Of a stretch of 64,000 nucleotides of DNA, positions 48,648-58,883 are shown piece by piece. Made by a program: the position numbers and the translations under genes. The DNA is from Oscillospiraceae bacterium (GTDB taxonomy: Bacteria > Bacillota_A > Clostridia > Oscillospirales > Oscillospiraceae): contig JAFWOX010000091.1 of the NCBI GenBank assembly GCA_017545325.1, positions 20,740 to 84,739 of the forward strand, given 5' to 3'. Numbering within the stretch: the first letter of the stretch is position 1; every line of letters starts with the position of its first letter. The notes under the pieces were generated by a model. It was not told the origin of the DNA, did not search any database, and saw nothing but the letters and a program-made list of their open reading frames with translations.

Positions 48648-51600
48648 ATGTATGGTCTGACCCACGCCCTCATGGGCGAGAAGGGGTTCAAGGAGCTGAT
48701 GCAGCGGGTGGAATACGGCGGCTGTCCCGCCGTGTACAGCGGCCTCAGCCCCATCCACAAAAGCCATGTCGCCGCCGCCCTCCGCCGGGAGAGCGGGCGC
48801 CCCCTTGTGCTCATCTGCCCGGATGAGCTGGAGGCGGAGCGGATGCGGGGGGACCTGGAGACCCTGTGCCAGGAGGAGGTCTGGCCCCTCTACGGCCGGG
48901 AGTTCACCTTCTTTCATGCGGACAGCGTCTCCCGGGAGGGGGAGCAGACCCGGCTCCGCACCCTGCTGGCTCTCCTGCGGGAGCGGGCGGGGGTGGTGGT
49001 GACCACCCCGGATGGGCTCATGCAGCGCACCCTTCCCCCTGCGCGGCTGGACTCCGCCTGCGCCGAAGTGCGCCAGGGCGGGGAGGAGGGGCCGGAAAGG
49101 CTGACGGAAGCTCTGCTCCTCTGCGGCTATCAGCGGTATGACGCGGTGGAGGGCCCGGGGCAGTTTGCCCGCCGGGGCGGCATCGTGGATTTCTTCAGCC
49201 CCGCGGCCTCGCTTCCCGTGCGCTGCGAGTTTTTCGGGGATGAGCTGGACGCCATGGGCTATTTCGATCCGGAGACCCAGCGGCGGACGGAGAACCTGCG
49301 TCAGACGGTTCTGCTCCCCGCCGCCGAAGCCCTTCCCGCCCTGGCGGAGGGGGGAGAGGAAGGCCTGGCGGACCGGCTGGAGGACCTGCTGAAGCGGGTC
49401 CAGCGGCGAAAAAGCCCCTCCCGGGAGCTGATCCGGGTGATGACGGAGGATCTGGAGCGGCTGCGGCAGCGGCTGCCCCTGAATTCCGCGGATAAATACA
49501 TGGCCCTGAGCTTTCCCCGCATGACCTGCGGCGCGGATTATATCCCCGCGGACGCGGTGGTCCTGATGGCGGAGCCCGCCGCCTGCGCCGAGCGGGGGAA
49601 GAACTGGCTCTGGCAGCTGGGGGAGGATACGGCCACCCTGCTGGAGAGCGGACAGCTGGAGGGGAGCCTGGCGGAATTCTGCCGCTCCTGGGAGGAGGTC
49701 TGCGACGGCCTCCGGGATTATCCCCTGGCCTACCTGGACAGCTTCCGGGGCAGCGCCTATCCCCTGGCCCCCCGGGGTCTGCTGGACCTCACCGCCAAAC
49801 AGCTCCCCAGCTACGGGGGCAGCCTGTCCACCGCGGCGGAGGATATCCGCCATTACCTGGGAGATAAGTACCGGGTGGCGGTGCTCTGCGCCGACCGGCG
49901 GAAGGCGGATATCCTGCGGGATTACCTGGCGGACCGGCAGATCCCCGCCGCCGTGGACGAGGCCCTGGCGGACCTGGGGAAGCCCGGGGAGTGCCGCATC
50001 GCCGTGGGGGCGCTTTCCGCGGGGGCGGAGTATCCCGCCGTCCGCCTGGCGGTGATGACGGAGGGCCAGTTCACCCAGCGTTATCGGCAGAGCGCCCCCA
50101 GGCGGAAGGGCAGCTCCAACCGGCAGAAGCTCCAGAGCTACACGGATCTGAGCCGGGGGAACCTGGTGGTGCACGAGACCCACGGCATCGGCCGCTTCCT
50201 GGGCATCGAGCGCCTCCAGACGGACGGGGTATATAAGGATTATATCAAGATCGCCTATGCGGGGACGGACGTGCTCTATGTGCCCGCAACCCAGCTGGAT
50301 ATGGTGTCCAAATATATCGGCACCGGGGGTGAGGACGCCCCGGCGAAGCTCTCCAAGCTGGGGGGCACGGACTGGGTCAAGGCCAAGACCCGGGCCAGAA
50401 GGGCGGCCAAGGACCTGGCGGAAGGGCTCATCAAGCTCTATGCGGAGCGGAGCCGCCGCCCCGGCTACGCCTTCGGGCCGGATACCGTCTGGCAGCAGGA
50501 ATTCGAGGACCGCTTTGAGTACAGCGAGACCCAGGACCAGCTCCGGGCGGCGGCGGAGATCAAGGCGGATATGGAGAAGCCCGCCCCCATGGACCGCCTC
50601 CTGTGCGGGGACGTGGGCTTCGGCAAGACGGAGGTGGCCTTCCGGGCCATCATGAAATGCGTCATGGATGGGAAGCAGGCCGCCGTGCTGGTGCCCACCA
50701 CGGTGCTGGCCCAGCAGCATTACGTCACCGCCATGCGCCGTTTCGCGGGCCTGCCCCTGCATATCGAGGTGCTGAGCCGCTTCCGCACCGCCGGCCAGGT
50801 GAAGGAGGCCCTGCGGATGACGGCGGAGGGCAGCGCGGATATCGTCATCGGCACCCACCGGCTGCTGCAGAAGGACGTGCGTTTCCAGGATCTTGGCCTT
50901 CTGGTGGTGGATGAGGAGCAGCGCTTCGGCGTCTCCCATAAGGAACGGCTGAAGGAGCTGAGCCGGAATGTGGACGTGCTCACCCTCTCCGCCACCCCCA
51001 TTCCCCGCACCCTGAACATGGCCCTCTCCGGCCTGCGGGATATGTCCACCCTGGAGGAGCCCCCTACGGGGCGGCATCCGGTGCAGACCTATGTGCTGGA
51101 GCATGATTATTCCGTCCTGGCGGACGCCATCCGCCGGGAGGTGAGCCGGGGCGGGCAGGTGTATTACCTCCATAACCGGGTGGAGACCATCGAGCGCTGC
51201 GCCGCCCGGATCCGGGAGCTGGTGGAGGGGGTCAGCGTGGCCGTCGCCCATGGGCAGATGGACGAAGCGGCCCTGAACGCCGTCATGGACCGGGTATCCT
51301 CCGGGGAGGTGCAGGTGCTGGTGTGCACCACCATCATCGAGACGGGCATCGATATCCCCAATGTGAACACCCTCATCATCGAGGATGCGGATAAGCTGGG
51401 CCTGGCCCAGCTCCACCAGATCCGGGGCCGGGTGGGGCGGTCCAGCCGCCATGCCTTCGCCTACCTCACCTTCCGGCGGGGCAAGGTCCTGAGCGAGGTG
51501 GCGAACAAGCGCCTCAGCGCCATCCGGGAGTACGCGGAGTTCAACTCCGGCTTCCGCATCGCCATGCGGGATCTGGAGATCCGGGGGGCGGGGAACCTCC

Positions 51601-52148
51601 TGGGGGCGGAGCAGAGCGGCTTTATGATGAGCGTGGGCTACGATATGTACCTGAAGCTTCTGGAGGAAGCGGTGCTGGAGCAGAAGGGGGAGAAGAAGCC
51701 GGTGAAGACCTCCTGCTCCGCGGACCTCTCCGTGGATGCGGGCATCCCGGAAAGCTATGTGGAGTCCCCGGAGCAGCGCATGGACCTGTACCGCCGCATC
51801 GCCCTCATCCGCAGCGAAGAGGATGCGGACGACATGACGGACGAGCTGGTGGACCGCTTCGGGGATCCTCCCCGGAGCGTGAACAATCTGATCCAGGTGG
51901 CCCTCATGCGGGGGGAGGCTGCGGAGGCGGGGATCACGGAGATCACCCAGAAATCCGGCCGGATGCTCTTCAAGGTGCAGGATTTCGATATGGAGCTGAT
52001 CTCCGCCCTCTACCAGCTGCCGGATTTCCGGGGCAGGCTGAAGGTGGAGGCGGGGACCGTGCCCTGCGTGAGCCTGAAGCTGCTGACCGGGGACGTGATC
52101 GCCCAGGCGGTGAAGTTCATCCGGGCCTGGCGGGGGACGAAGAGTTGA
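48648..52148 (+). CDS. mfd: Transcription-repair coupling factor Mfd
   Basis: 1166 residues; pushes stalled RNA polymerase off lesions and recruits UvrA. N-terminal UvrB-homology region (PLYGREFTFFHADS, ARRGGIVDFFSPA), RNA polymerase interaction domain near residues 490-560 (VVHETHGIGRFLG), the helicase motor with Walker A GDVGFGKTEVAFR (about 657) and DEEQRFG (about 755), motif VI region around IHQIRGRVGRSSR-like LHQIRGRVGRSSRHAFA, and the C-terminal TRCF domain. AAGGAG lies ahead of ATG 48648. Full length. First gene of mfd-prsA-like-mnmG-mnmA. Confidence 0.97.
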   Translation: MYGLTHALMGEKGFKELMQRVEYGGCPAVYSGLSPIHKSHVAAALRRESGRPLVLICPDELEAERMRGDLETLCQEEVWPLYGREFTFFHADSVSREGEQTRLRTLLALLRERAGVVVTTPDGLMQRTLPPARLDSACAEVRQGGEEGPERLTEALLLCGYQRYDAVEGPGQFARRGGIVDFFSPAASLPVRCEFFGDELDAMGYFDPETQRRTENLRQTVLLPAAEALPALAEGGEEGLADRLEDLLKRVQRRKSPSRELIRVMTEDLERLRQRLPLNSADKYMALSFPRMTCGADYIPADAVVLMAEPAACAERGKNWLWQLGEDTATLLESGQLEGSLAEFCRSWEEVCDGLRDYPLAYLDSFRGSAYPLAPRGLLDLTAKQLPSYGGSLSTAAEDIRHYLGDKYRVAVLCADRRKADILRDYLADRQIPAAVDEALADLGKPGECRIAVGALSAGAEYPAVRLAVMTEGQFTQRYRQSAPRRKGSSNRQKLQSYTDLSRGNLVVHETHGIGRFLGIERLQTDGVYKDYIKIAYAGTDVLYVPATQLDMVSKYIGTGGEDAPAKLSKLGGTDWVKAKTRARRAAKDLAEGLIKLYAERSRRPGYAFGPDTVWQQEFEDRFEYSETQDQLRAAAEIKADMEKPAPMDRLLCGDVGFGKTEVAFRAIMKCVMDGKQAAVLVPTTVLAQQHYVTAMRRFAGLPLHIEVLSRFRTAGQVKEALRMTAEGSADIVIGTHRLLQKDVRFQDLGLLVVDEEQRFGVSHKERLKELSRNVDVLTLSATPIPRTLNMALSGLRDMSTLEEPPTGRHPVQTYVLEHDYSVLADAIRREVSRGGQVYYLHNRVETIERCAARIRELVEGVSVAVAHGQMDEAALNAVMDRVSSGEVQVLVCTTIIETGIDIPNVNTLIIEDADKLGLAQLHQIRGRVGRSSRHAFAYLTFRRGKVLSEVANKRLSAIREYAEFNSGFRIAMRDLEIRGAGNLLGAEQSGFMMSVGYDMYLKLLEEAVLEQKGEKKPVKTSCSADLSVDAGIPESYVESPEQRMDLYRRIALIRSEEDADDMTDELVDRFGDPPRSVNNLIQVALMRGEAAEAGITEITQKSGRMLFKVQDFDMELISALYQLPDFRGRLKVEAGTVPCVSLKLLTGDVIAQAVKFIRAWRGTKS

Positions 52149-53173
52149 AGCGGCTGCTGCTGCGGCGCATTCTGCCCCTGGTCCTGCTCTGCCTGGCGGC
52201 GGCGGGGCTCCTGGCCCTGTCCGAAAACAGCCGCATGACGCCGGCGGCCCGGGAGGAGAAGGTCTACTATGTGCCGGAGCGGGCTGTGGTGGCGGAGCTG
52301 GGGGGCCTTGGGCTGACCCTGGAGGAATTCCGGTACCAGGCCTGGGAGGCCCTGACCCGGGACCTGGGCAGGGATCCCGGGGAGGTAGACCTGTTCTATG
52401 ACGAGACCCTGGCGGAGCAGGTGAAGGAGCTGGCCCTGCTCCGGGCCGCCCGATGGCGGGCGGTCACACTCCTGGCCCTGGAGGAGGGGATCACCGCCCC
52501 GGAGCCGGATCCGGAGATAAGGGAAGCCCTGTGCCGGGAGACCTTCGTCACCGCCTCCGTGGCGGAGAGTCTGCTGCGGGCGGAGAGCCTCTCCTCCCTT
52601 ATCTACCTCCGGCGGTACGGGCCGGAGGGGAGCCTCCTGTCCGACCGGGAGGCGGTGGAGTGGGGGACGGAGAATGGCGTCCTGCGCCTGCGGGCTTTGT
52701 GGCTCAGCGGGGATCCGGAGATCTATTCCGAGGAGGAGATCCGGGGCCGATTGGAGCAGGCGGAGATCTTCGCCCGGCAGCTCCGCCGGGGGGAAGCGGA
52801 TTTCGATGAGCTCTGCGACGCCTATGGGGAGGATGAACGCCTGAGCGCCGGGAGGCAGCTGGCCCCGGACTGCGGGGAGGAGGGGCTGTATGCCGCCGCC
52901 GTTTCCCTGGAGATAGGCGGCTGCGCCGCCCTCCGGCTGGAGGACGGGGTGTATCTGATCCTCCGCTGCCCGCTGGAGGCAGAGGGGGAGACCCTCACCG
53001 GGGAGGGGGCGGAGCGCCTCCGCAGTCTGGCGGCGTCCGGCCTGTTCCGCCGGGAGATCGGGGATACCGCCGCGGCGCTGGAGCGAAGGTTCACCCCGGA
53101 ATGGAAGAAGCTCCGCATGGACCTGCTGTTCCGTCAGCAGGGGGATACAGAGGTGAAGGAAAATGATCTTTGA
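52145..53173 (+). CDS. PrsA/SurA-like exported foldase, degenerate
   Basis: 342 residues from TTG 52145, overlapping the mfd stop by four bases. One N-terminal signal/anchor helix (about 8-26, [17 protein letters not shown]), no lipobox, then a SurA-N-like helical region and a parvulin-like region (about 200-305, [18 protein letters not shown] to VYLILR). The catalytic pattern of PpiC domains is poorly kept, so isomerase activity is doubtful. A foldase gene directly behind mfd is a recurring arrangement in Clostridia. Its end overlaps mnmG by eleven bases. Confidence 0.75.
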   Translation: MKRLLLRRILPLVLLCLAAAGLLALSENSRMTPAAREEKVYYVPERAVVAELGGLGLTLEEFRYQAWEALTRDLGRDPGEVDLFYDETLAEQVKELALLRAARWRAVTLLALEEGITAPEPDPEIREALCRETFVTASVAESLLRAESLSSLIYLRRYGPEGSLLSDREAVEWGTENGVLRLRALWLSGDPEIYSEEEIRGRLEQAEIFARQLRRGEADFDELCDAYGEDERLSAGRQLAPDCGEEGLYAAAVSLEIGGCAALRLEDGVYLILRCPLEAEGETLTGEGAERLRSLAASGLFRREIGDTAAALERRFTPEWKKLRMDLLFRQQGDTEVKENDL

Positions 53174-55034
53174 GGCGGGAAGCTGCGATATCGCCGTGAT
53201 CGGCGCGGGCCATGCGGGGATCGAGGCCGCTCTGGCGGCCGCCCGCATGGGGCTGGATACGGTGCTGTTTACCATCAACCTGGACGCGGTGGGGAACATG
53301 CCCTGCAACCCGGCCATCGGCGGCACCGGGAAGGGCCACCTGGTACGGGAGCTTGACGCCCTGGGGGGCGAGATGGGCAGGGCGGCGGACGCCGCCTGCA
53401 TCCAGTACCGGATGCTGAACCTGGGAAAGGGACCGGCGGTCCACTCCCTCCGGGCCCAGGCGGACCGGAAGCTGTACCAGCGGATCATGAAGCGCACCCT
53501 GGAAAGGCAGCCCCGGCTGCGGCTGAAGCAGGCGGAGATCACGGAGCTGGGTACGGAGGCCGGGCGGGTGGCCTGGGTCCGCACCGAGACGGGGGCCACC
53601 TGGCGCTGCCGGGCGGCGGTGATCTGCACCGGCACCTATCTCCGGGGCAGGACCATCGTGGGGGAGGTCATGCGGGAGAGCGGACCGGATGGGATGCACG
53701 CCGCCTCCGCCCTGACGGAGAGCCTCAAGGCCCTGGGTCTGCCCCTGCGCCGGTTCAAGACCGGGACCCCGCCCCGCATCAACGGCCTGACGGTGGACTA
53801 TTCCCGGCTGGAGCCCCAGTACGGGGACCCGGCCCCGGAGCCCTTTTCCTTCACCACCGAAACGCCTTTGGAAAACCGGGCGGTATGCTGGCTCACCTAC
53901 ACCACGGAGGAGACCCACCGGATCATCCGGGAAAACCTCCACCGCAGCCCCCTGTTCTCCGGGGTGATCGAGGGTGTAGGCCCCCGGTACTGCCCCTCCA
54001 TCGAGGACAAGGTGGTGCGCTTTGCGGACAAGCCCCGGCATCAGCTCTTCCTGGAGCCCATGGGGCTGGATACGGAGGAGGTCTATGTGCAGGGCTTTTC
54101 CTCCTCCATGCCGGAGGATGTGCAGCTCAGAATGCTCCACAGCGTCATCGGCCTGGAGCATGCGGAGATGCAGCGCCCCGCCTACGCCATCGAGTATGAC
54201 TGCGTGGATCCCCTGGCCCTGCGGCATACCCTGGAAACGAAGCAGGTCCCGGGCCTCTACGGGGCGGGGCAGTTCAACGGCAGCTCCGGCTATGAGGAGG
54301 CGGCGGTCCAGGGCTTCATGGCGGGGGTGAACGCCGCCCTGGCCCTGCTGGGGCGGGAGCCCTTCACCCTGGACCGGAGCGAGGGGTATATCGGCGTCCT
54401 CCTGGATGATCTGGTGACCAAGGGCACCAACGAGCCCTATCGCATGATGACCTCCCGCAGCGAATACCGCCTCCTCCTCCGGCAGGACAACGCGGACGAG
54501 CGCATGACGGAAAAGGGCCATGCCCTGGGGCTGGTGAGCGATGAGCGGCTGGAGCAGGTGCGTGAGAAATACCGCCGGGTGGCGGCGGAGCGCAAGCGGC
54601 TGGAGCATACCCATCTGGCCCCCTCGCCGGAACTGACGGCCTTCCTGGAGGGGAAGGGCAGCGCAGTGCCCGCCTCCGGGGTCTCCCTGGCGGATCTGAT
54701 CCGCCGGCCCGGGATCGGCTATGCGGACCTGTTTCCCTTCGATCCCGGAAGGCCGGAGCTGGACCGGAGCATCGGCCTGGAGACGGAGATCGGCATCAAG
54801 TACGAGGGCTATATCAAGCGGCAGGAGAAGCAGGCGGAGGAATTCCGCCGCCTGGAGCAGCGGCCTCTGCCCCCGGATCTGGATTATCTGCATATCTCCA
54901 GCCTCCGGCTGGAGGCCCGGCAGAAGCTGGACAGGGTGCGGCCGGAGAACTTCGGCCAGGCCTCCCGGATCTCCGGGGTGAATCCGGCGGATATGGCTGC
55001 CCTGATGATCTGGCTGGAGAAGGAGGGAAGATGA
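53163..55034 (+). CDS. mnmG: tRNA uridine-5-carboxymethylaminomethyl modification enzyme
   Basis: 623 residues, FAD protein that with MnmE makes (carboxymethyl)aminomethyl-uridine at wobble position 34. FAD motif [19 protein letters not shown] near residue 13, then [38 protein letters not shown] and the C-terminal [15 protein letters not shown] and [13 protein letters not shown]. Full length. mnmE was not seen here. It overlaps its neighbours by eleven and four bases. mnmA follows, so two tRNA wobble-U34 enzymes are made together. Confidence 0.97.
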   Translation: MIFEAGSCDIAVIGAGHAGIEAALAAARMGLDTVLFTINLDAVGNMPCNPAIGGTGKGHLVRELDALGGEMGRAADAACIQYRMLNLGKGPAVHSLRAQADRKLYQRIMKRTLERQPRLRLKQAEITELGTEAGRVAWVRTETGATWRCRAAVICTGTYLRGRTIVGEVMRESGPDGMHAASALTESLKALGLPLRRFKTGTPPRINGLTVDYSRLEPQYGDPAPEPFSFTTETPLENRAVCWLTYTTEETHRIIRENLHRSPLFSGVIEGVGPRYCPSIEDKVVRFADKPRHQLFLEPMGLDTEEVYVQGFSSSMPEDVQLRMLHSVIGLEHAEMQRPAYAIEYDCVDPLALRHTLETKQVPGLYGAGQFNGSSGYEEAAVQGFMAGVNAALALLGREPFTLDRSEGYIGVLLDDLVTKGTNEPYRMMTSRSEYRLLLRQDNADERMTEKGHALGLVSDERLEQVREKYRRVAAERKRLEHTHLAPSPELTAFLEGKGSAVPASGVSLADLIRRPGIGYADLFPFDPGRPELDRSIGLETEIGIKYEGYIKRQEKQAEEFRRLEQRPLPPDLDYLHISSLRLEARQKLDRVRPENFGQASRISGVNPADMAALMIWLEKEGR

Positions 55035-56056
55035 TGGGCAAGGTTGTCCTGGGCCTCTCCGGCGGCGTGGACAGCAGCGAGGCGGCCCGCCGGCTGCGGG
55101 AGGCGGGATTTGAAGTCCTGGGGGTCTGGCTGGATCTGGGCTTCGGCAGCCCGGCGGCGGCGGAGCGCACCGCCCGGGAGCTGGGGATCCCCTTCCGGGT
55201 CTTCCCGGCGGCGGAGGCCCATGAGGTTCTGGTGCGCCGTCCCTTCGGGGAGGCCTATCTGGCCGGGCTCACCCCCAATCCCTGCGTCGTATGCAATCCC
55301 CGGGTGAAGCTCCCCTCCCTGCTGAAGGCAGCGGAGGAATGGGGGGCGGAGAAGATCGCCACGGGGCATTACGCCCGAACAGAGATCGGTCCGGAGGGCC
55401 GGACGCTTCTCCTTTCCTCCGGGGGAAGGAAGGACCAGAGCTACATGCTGGCCCTCCTGTCCCAGGCGCAGCTGAGCCGGCTCCTTCTCCCCCTGGCGGG
55501 GCTGGAGAAGGGGGAGGTGAAGGGCTCCGCCGCCTCCGCCGGCCTGGGAGCCGCCGGGGAGAAGGAGAGCCAGGATATCTGCTTCATCCCCGACGGGGAT
55601 TACGGCGCCTGGCTGGAAAGCCGGGGACTCCGCCTGCCGGAGGGGGACTTCGTGGATGCCGAAGGACGGGCGCTGGGGCGGCACAGGGGCCTGCACCGGT
55701 ACACCGTGGGCCAGCGCCGGGGCCTGGGGGTATCGGCGGATAGCCGCCTGTACGTGGCGGAGCTGCGGCGGGAGACGAATGAGATCCTCCTGACGTCCCG
55801 GGAGGACCTGGATACCCGGGAGGTGCTGGTGCGTGACCTGAACTGGGTCTCCGTGCCGGAGCGGATGGATCCCTTCCGGGCGGAGGTGAAGCTCCGCAGC
55901 GGCCCCCGGAAGACCGCCGCCCTGGCGGAGCCCCGGGCCGACGGGAGCCTGCTCCTGCGCTTCGATACCCCCGTGCGCCGTCCCGCCCCCGGCCAGCTGG
56001 CGGTGGGCTATGAGGGGGACCTCCTCCTCTTCGGCGGCACCATCTGCCGGGAATAA
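55031..56056 (+). CDS. mnmA: tRNA-specific 2-thiouridylase
   Basis: 341 residues; adds sulfur to U34 of Lys, Glu and Gln tRNAs. ATP pyrophosphatase motif [16 protein letters not shown] near residue 8, the catalytic Cys in [10 protein letters not shown] (about residue 85) and the second Cys in QDICFIPDG (about 184). The C-terminal region ([14 protein letters not shown], then a beta-barrel domain) is normal. The overlapping start ATGA couples it to mnmG. It needs a cysteine desulfurase as sulfur donor; one is encoded at 9.2 kb. Slightly shorter than the usual 355-370. Confidence 0.95.
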   Translation: MMGKVVLGLSGGVDSSEAARRLREAGFEVLGVWLDLGFGSPAAAERTARELGIPFRVFPAAEAHEVLVRRPFGEAYLAGLTPNPCVVCNPRVKLPSLLKAAEEWGAEKIATGHYARTEIGPEGRTLLLSSGGRKDQSYMLALLSQAQLSRLLLPLAGLEKGEVKGSAASAGLGAAGEKESQDICFIPDGDYGAWLESRGLRLPEGDFVDAEGRALGRHRGLHRYTVGQRRGLGVSADSRLYVAELRRETNEILLTSREDLDTREVLVRDLNWVSVPERMDPFRAEVKLRSGPRKTAALAEPRADGSLLLRFDTPVRRPAPGQLAVGYEGDLLLFGGTICRE

Positions 56057-56134
56057 GGAAGAAAAGACGCCTGATTTGAAGCTGTTTTGCAAAAACAATA
56101 TCTGTATAGATAGACAAGAAAGGGGGTGTTTTTC

Positions 56135-56740
56135 GTGAAGAAGACAATCGGAATGATGAATAAACTGTATTTGATTCTTTCCGTTTGCATCCTATGCTGT
56201 CTTTTTTGCTCGTGCAAAGGAACAAAACAATCAGCTAAACAACAACAGACCGTACCCGAATTGTCCTATGCGGCGGCTTGCGATCTGTTTTTTCAAGCAG
56301 ACGATGTCTTTTCCTGGTATTATCTTGGAATAATGGAAGTTGATACATCCCAAGTATTCAGCAATGATTCAGGCCGCTATTATCGCTGCATTGACGAGAG
56401 GCTGCCCGAAAACTGCGATTTAGTCGGCTTGCGGCAGTATCTCCAAAACTGGTTTGCGAAGAGCTATGTCGCATCTCTCCTTCAGGAATTTGGACAATTT
56501 GCTGAAAATGATGGGGTATTATATGCTGCCGGAAATGGCTGCGGCAGCAATCCTCTTGCAGGAGAAGCCAGGGTTTCAAAAAGCATCGAGAGATTGCGTG
56601 ACACGGAATTACAACTGACTGTATTGGTGGAGATCCTAGGTGATGATCTGCAGCCGACAGGAGCGGAAACAACTTATCATTTCAAACTGATTTTCGAAGA
56701 CCAAAAGTGGGTTTTTCAGAATTTCGAATTTGTGCACTAA
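56135..56740 (+). CDS. Lipoprotein of unknown function, AT-rich
   Basis: 201 residues from GTG 56135, which has AAGGGGG eight bases ahead. A lipoprotein signal peptide (MNKLYLILSVCILCCLFCSC) ends at the lipobox LFCSC, so the mature protein is anchored outside. The mature part has LVGLRQYLQNWFAKSYVASL, ENDGVLYAAGNGCG and an ending KWVFQNFEF; the overall layout vaguely recalls IseA-type inhibitors of wall hydrolases, which is only a tentative idea. Base composition is clearly lower in GC than the operons on both sides and many codons end in A or T, suggesting recent acquisition. Confidence 0.75.
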   Translation: MKKTIGMMNKLYLILSVCILCCLFCSCKGTKQSAKQQQTVPELSYAAACDLFFQADDVFSWYYLGIMEVDTSQVFSNDSGRYYRCIDERLPENCDLVGLRQYLQNWFAKSYVASLLQEFGQFAENDGVLYAAGNGCGSNPLAGEARVSKSIERLRDTELQLTVLVEILGDDLQPTGAETTYHFKLIFEDQKWVFQNFEFVH

Positions 56741-56819
56741 ATCATCATTTGGACTGGTGACAATAACTGTTCCAGGAAACAGGCAGCTCCCAGTACGGAA
56801 ATCTGATATAAAGGATAAC

Positions 56820-56851
56820 GGGCGGCGGAGACGGGACAGCCTCCGCCGCCC
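56820..56851. other. GC-rich inverted repeat
   Basis: Perfect 11-bp arms GGGCGGCGGAG / CTCCGCCGCCC around a ten-base loop, with no T-run on the plus side. It lies 26 bp ahead of the sigma-factor remnant. Confidence 0.6.
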
Positions 56852-56876
56852 CGCAGCACATGACAGGGTGTTGAAG

Positions 56877-57174
56877 GTGAGCGCGGTGCTGGTCTATCTG
56901 CAGATGATCGAGACGGAGGAGGATTCCTCCAAATTCGAGGCCATTTACCGGGAGTACCGGGACCTGCTCCTTTTTCTGGCGGACCGGCGGCTCCGGAATC
57001 CCCAGGACGCGGTGGGTGGGGGGCGAACCGGCGCAGCTGCTTCGCGCCCTGTCTGTCGATACGGCAAACGCGCTGATCTGGACGGATTCCGATCAAAGAG
57101 CATTCCTCCTTTCCGGTTTCGTCAGTGAGGACGACCTGATCAGGATGGCGGAGAGCGTACAAATCACTCCATGA
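56877..57174 (+). pseudogene. Fused remnant of an ECF sigma factor and its anti-sigma factor
   Basis: From GTG 56877 about 48 codons read as the start of an ECF sigma factor (YLQMIETEEDSSKFEAIYRE, then YRDLLLFLADRRLRNPQDAV). At about 57015 the sense frame switches and a new segment begins, LLRALSVDTANALIWTD, then RAFLLSGFVSEDDLIRMAES, matching the C-terminus of DUF4367-type anti-sigma proteins and ending at TGA 57174. The central parts of both genes, over a kilobase in intact pairs, are missing. It is best read as a single large deletion that joined the two ends. Confidence 0.7.
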
Positions 57175-57228
57175 GCGCTTTGGGGCTGCGCCTGCGGGGT
57201 AGATTGCTGAAAACAGAGGATGCTTTTT

Positions 57229-57258
57229 CAGAGAGGGGGCAGCACAGTCCCCTCTCTG
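57229..57258 (+). terminator. Hairpin after the sigma remnant
   Basis: Perfect 10-bp stem CAGAGAGGGG / CCCCTCTCTG; the tail GTCATTTC has few T, so terminator activity is uncertain. Confidence 0.4.
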
Positions 57259-57288
57259 GTCATTTCGGAGCGGAACAGACCGGCCCAC

Positions 57289-57317
57289 TTGCGAATGGGG
57301 CCGGTTCATGCTACAAT
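57289..57317 (+). promoter_or_regulatory. Promoter of the CvpA-like operon
   Basis: TTGCGA, 17 bp, TACAAT with an extended TGC. The stem ACCGGCCC / GGGCCGGT (57279-57305) overlaps the -35 and spacer and may be an operator. Confidence 0.65.
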
Positions 57318-57428
57318 CAGGCATCCGGGAAACCAATCCTGGACCCGCGCATAGACTGACAAGAGATGGTTTTTTCTATGGGACTGAAATCGCTCCGGCG
57401 GAAGCAGGAGAAGAAAGGAGGGATCTCC

Positions 57429-58121
57429 GTGAATCTGACCATCGGACTGCTGGCGGACCTGGTCCTGCTGGCCATTATCCTCTGGAAGCTCATTTCCGGC
57501 GTCCGCAGCGGACTGGTGCGGATGCTGGGCGGCCTGGTATCCCTGGGCGGCGGCATCTGGGCAGGCAGCCTCCTGCGTTCCCTCCTGGCGGAGCCGGCGG
57601 CGGAGCTCTGGATCTCCCCGGCCATCGGCCGGATATTGGAGCGGGCCAAGGATAATCTGGGCCTTTCCGACCTGCTGGAGAACCTGCAGCGGATCCTGGA
57701 TAATGCGGAGCTCCCCGCCTTCCTGAAGCTGAATATTCCGGAGCAGGTACGGCAGATGCAGGAAAACGGCGCCTCCGCCGTGGCGAATGCGGCGGAGCTC
57801 ATCGCCCAACGGCTGGCGGGATGGCTCCTGTTTCTCCTGGGGCTTATCCTCGCCGCTCTGCTGCTGCGCCTTCTGTTCAACGGGGTGATCGCGCCCCTGA
57901 TCGACCATACCCCCCTGGTGAACGAGACGAACCGGGCCCTGGGGGGCGTGCTGGGGGCGTTGATGGGGATCCTGCTGGCGGGCCTGCTCCTGTTCCTGTG
58001 CTATAAGCTCCTGCCGGTGCTGTCGGAAAAAACGGGGCGGATCTTCGCGCCGGATTCCGTGGAGGGATCCCTGCTCATGAAGCAGTATTTCCGGCTCCTG
58101 CCGGGCATTTTCCGGAGGTGA
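57429..58121 (+). CDS. CvpA-like membrane protein
   Basis: 230 residues from GTG 57429, six bases behind AAAGGAGG; the open frame begins further upstream but without a ribosome binding site. Four membrane helices with the CvpA-like opening LLADLVLLAIILWKLISGVR, a Gly-rich second helix (MLGGLVSLGGGIWAG), a loop of about 75 residues and two closing helices around LFLLGLILAALLLRLLFN. CvpA of enteric bacteria affects colicin V export; the Clostridial proteins have no proven role. Operon with the next membrane gene. Confidence 0.78.
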   Translation: MNLTIGLLADLVLLAIILWKLISGVRSGLVRMLGGLVSLGGGIWAGSLLRSLLAEPAAELWISPAIGRILERAKDNLGLSDLLENLQRILDNAELPAFLKLNIPEQVRQMQENGASAVANAAELIAQRLAGWLLFLLGLILAALLLRLLFNGVIAPLIDHTPLVNETNRALGGVLGALMGILLAGLLLFLCYKLLPVLSEKTGRIFAPDSVEGSLLMKQYFRLLPGIFRR

Positions 58122-58125
58122 GGCT

Positions 58126-58866
58126 ATGCCCCTTTTCCTCGTCTTCGCGTATTTGTTTTTCCTGGGCTCTGCGGCAGGCTGGGTGCTGGAGGTTTTCTTC
58201 CGCCGCTTTTTTTCCCGGGCGAACCCGGAGCGCCGGTGGATCAACCCCGGCTTCTGTACCGGACCCTGGCTTCCCCTGTACGGCAGCGGCCTGTGCATCC
58301 TGTATCTGCTCTCTTTTCTGGAGAACGCGGGCCTGATCCGGGACCCGGTGTGGAACCGGATCGGCCTTTTTGCGGTCATGGCCCTGGCTATGACCGGGAT
58401 AGAGTATATCGCGGGTATCCTGGCCCTGCGGGTGGCTAAGGTGCGCCTGTGGGACTATACGGATCAGTGGGGGAATATCCAGGGGATCATCTGCCCCAAG
58501 TTTTCCCTGGCCTGGGCCGTCCTGGGCGCTCTGTACTATTTCCTGATTCACCCTCGGATCCTGGATGCGCTGGACTGGCTTTCCCGGAACCTGGCCTTCT
58601 CCTTCTTCATCGGTCTGTTTTTCGGCTTCTTTATCATCGACGTGGTGAATTCCGCCAACCTGACGGCGAAGCTCCGGCGCTTTGCCCAGGAGAATGATGT
58701 GGTGGTGCGCTTCGAGGCGGTGAAGGAGAGCATCCGGAAGAGGAAAGAGGCAGCGCGGCAAAAATACCGCTTCCTCCGACCTCTGCATACGGATGTCCCC
58801 CTGCCGGAGCTCCTGCGGGAGCTGCTGGTCACCTTTGAGGCCAGAAAGCCCCGTTTCCGCAAATAG
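58126..58866 (+). CDS. Putative ABC-transporter-type (CmpB-like) membrane protein
   Basis: 246 residues, five or six membrane helices. The signature GWVLEVFFRRFFSR followed by RRWINPGFCTGPWLPLYGSG marks the family named ABC_trans_CmpB; WDYTDQWGNIQGIICPKFS is the second conserved block. The last 60 residues are cytosolic and charged. GGAGGTGAGG precedes the ATG, which lies four bases after the CvpA-like stop. Despite the family name there is no ATPase partner nearby and the function is not known. Confidence 0.83.
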   Translation: MPLFLVFAYLFFLGSAAGWVLEVFFRRFFSRANPERRWINPGFCTGPWLPLYGSGLCILYLLSFLENAGLIRDPVWNRIGLFAVMALAMTGIEYIAGILALRVAKVRLWDYTDQWGNIQGIICPKFSLAWAVLGALYYFLIHPRILDALDWLSRNLAFSFFIGLFFGFFIIDVVNSANLTAKLRRFAQENDVVVRFEAVKESIRKRKEAARQKYRFLRPLHTDVPLPELLRELLVTFEARKPRFRK

Positions 58867-58883
58867 AAGGGTTGAGGTGAATT

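Noticed and set aside
48606..51452. 948-codon minus-strand open frame opposite mfd
   Set aside because: Antisense shadow without start signals; mfd is unmistakable on the other strand.
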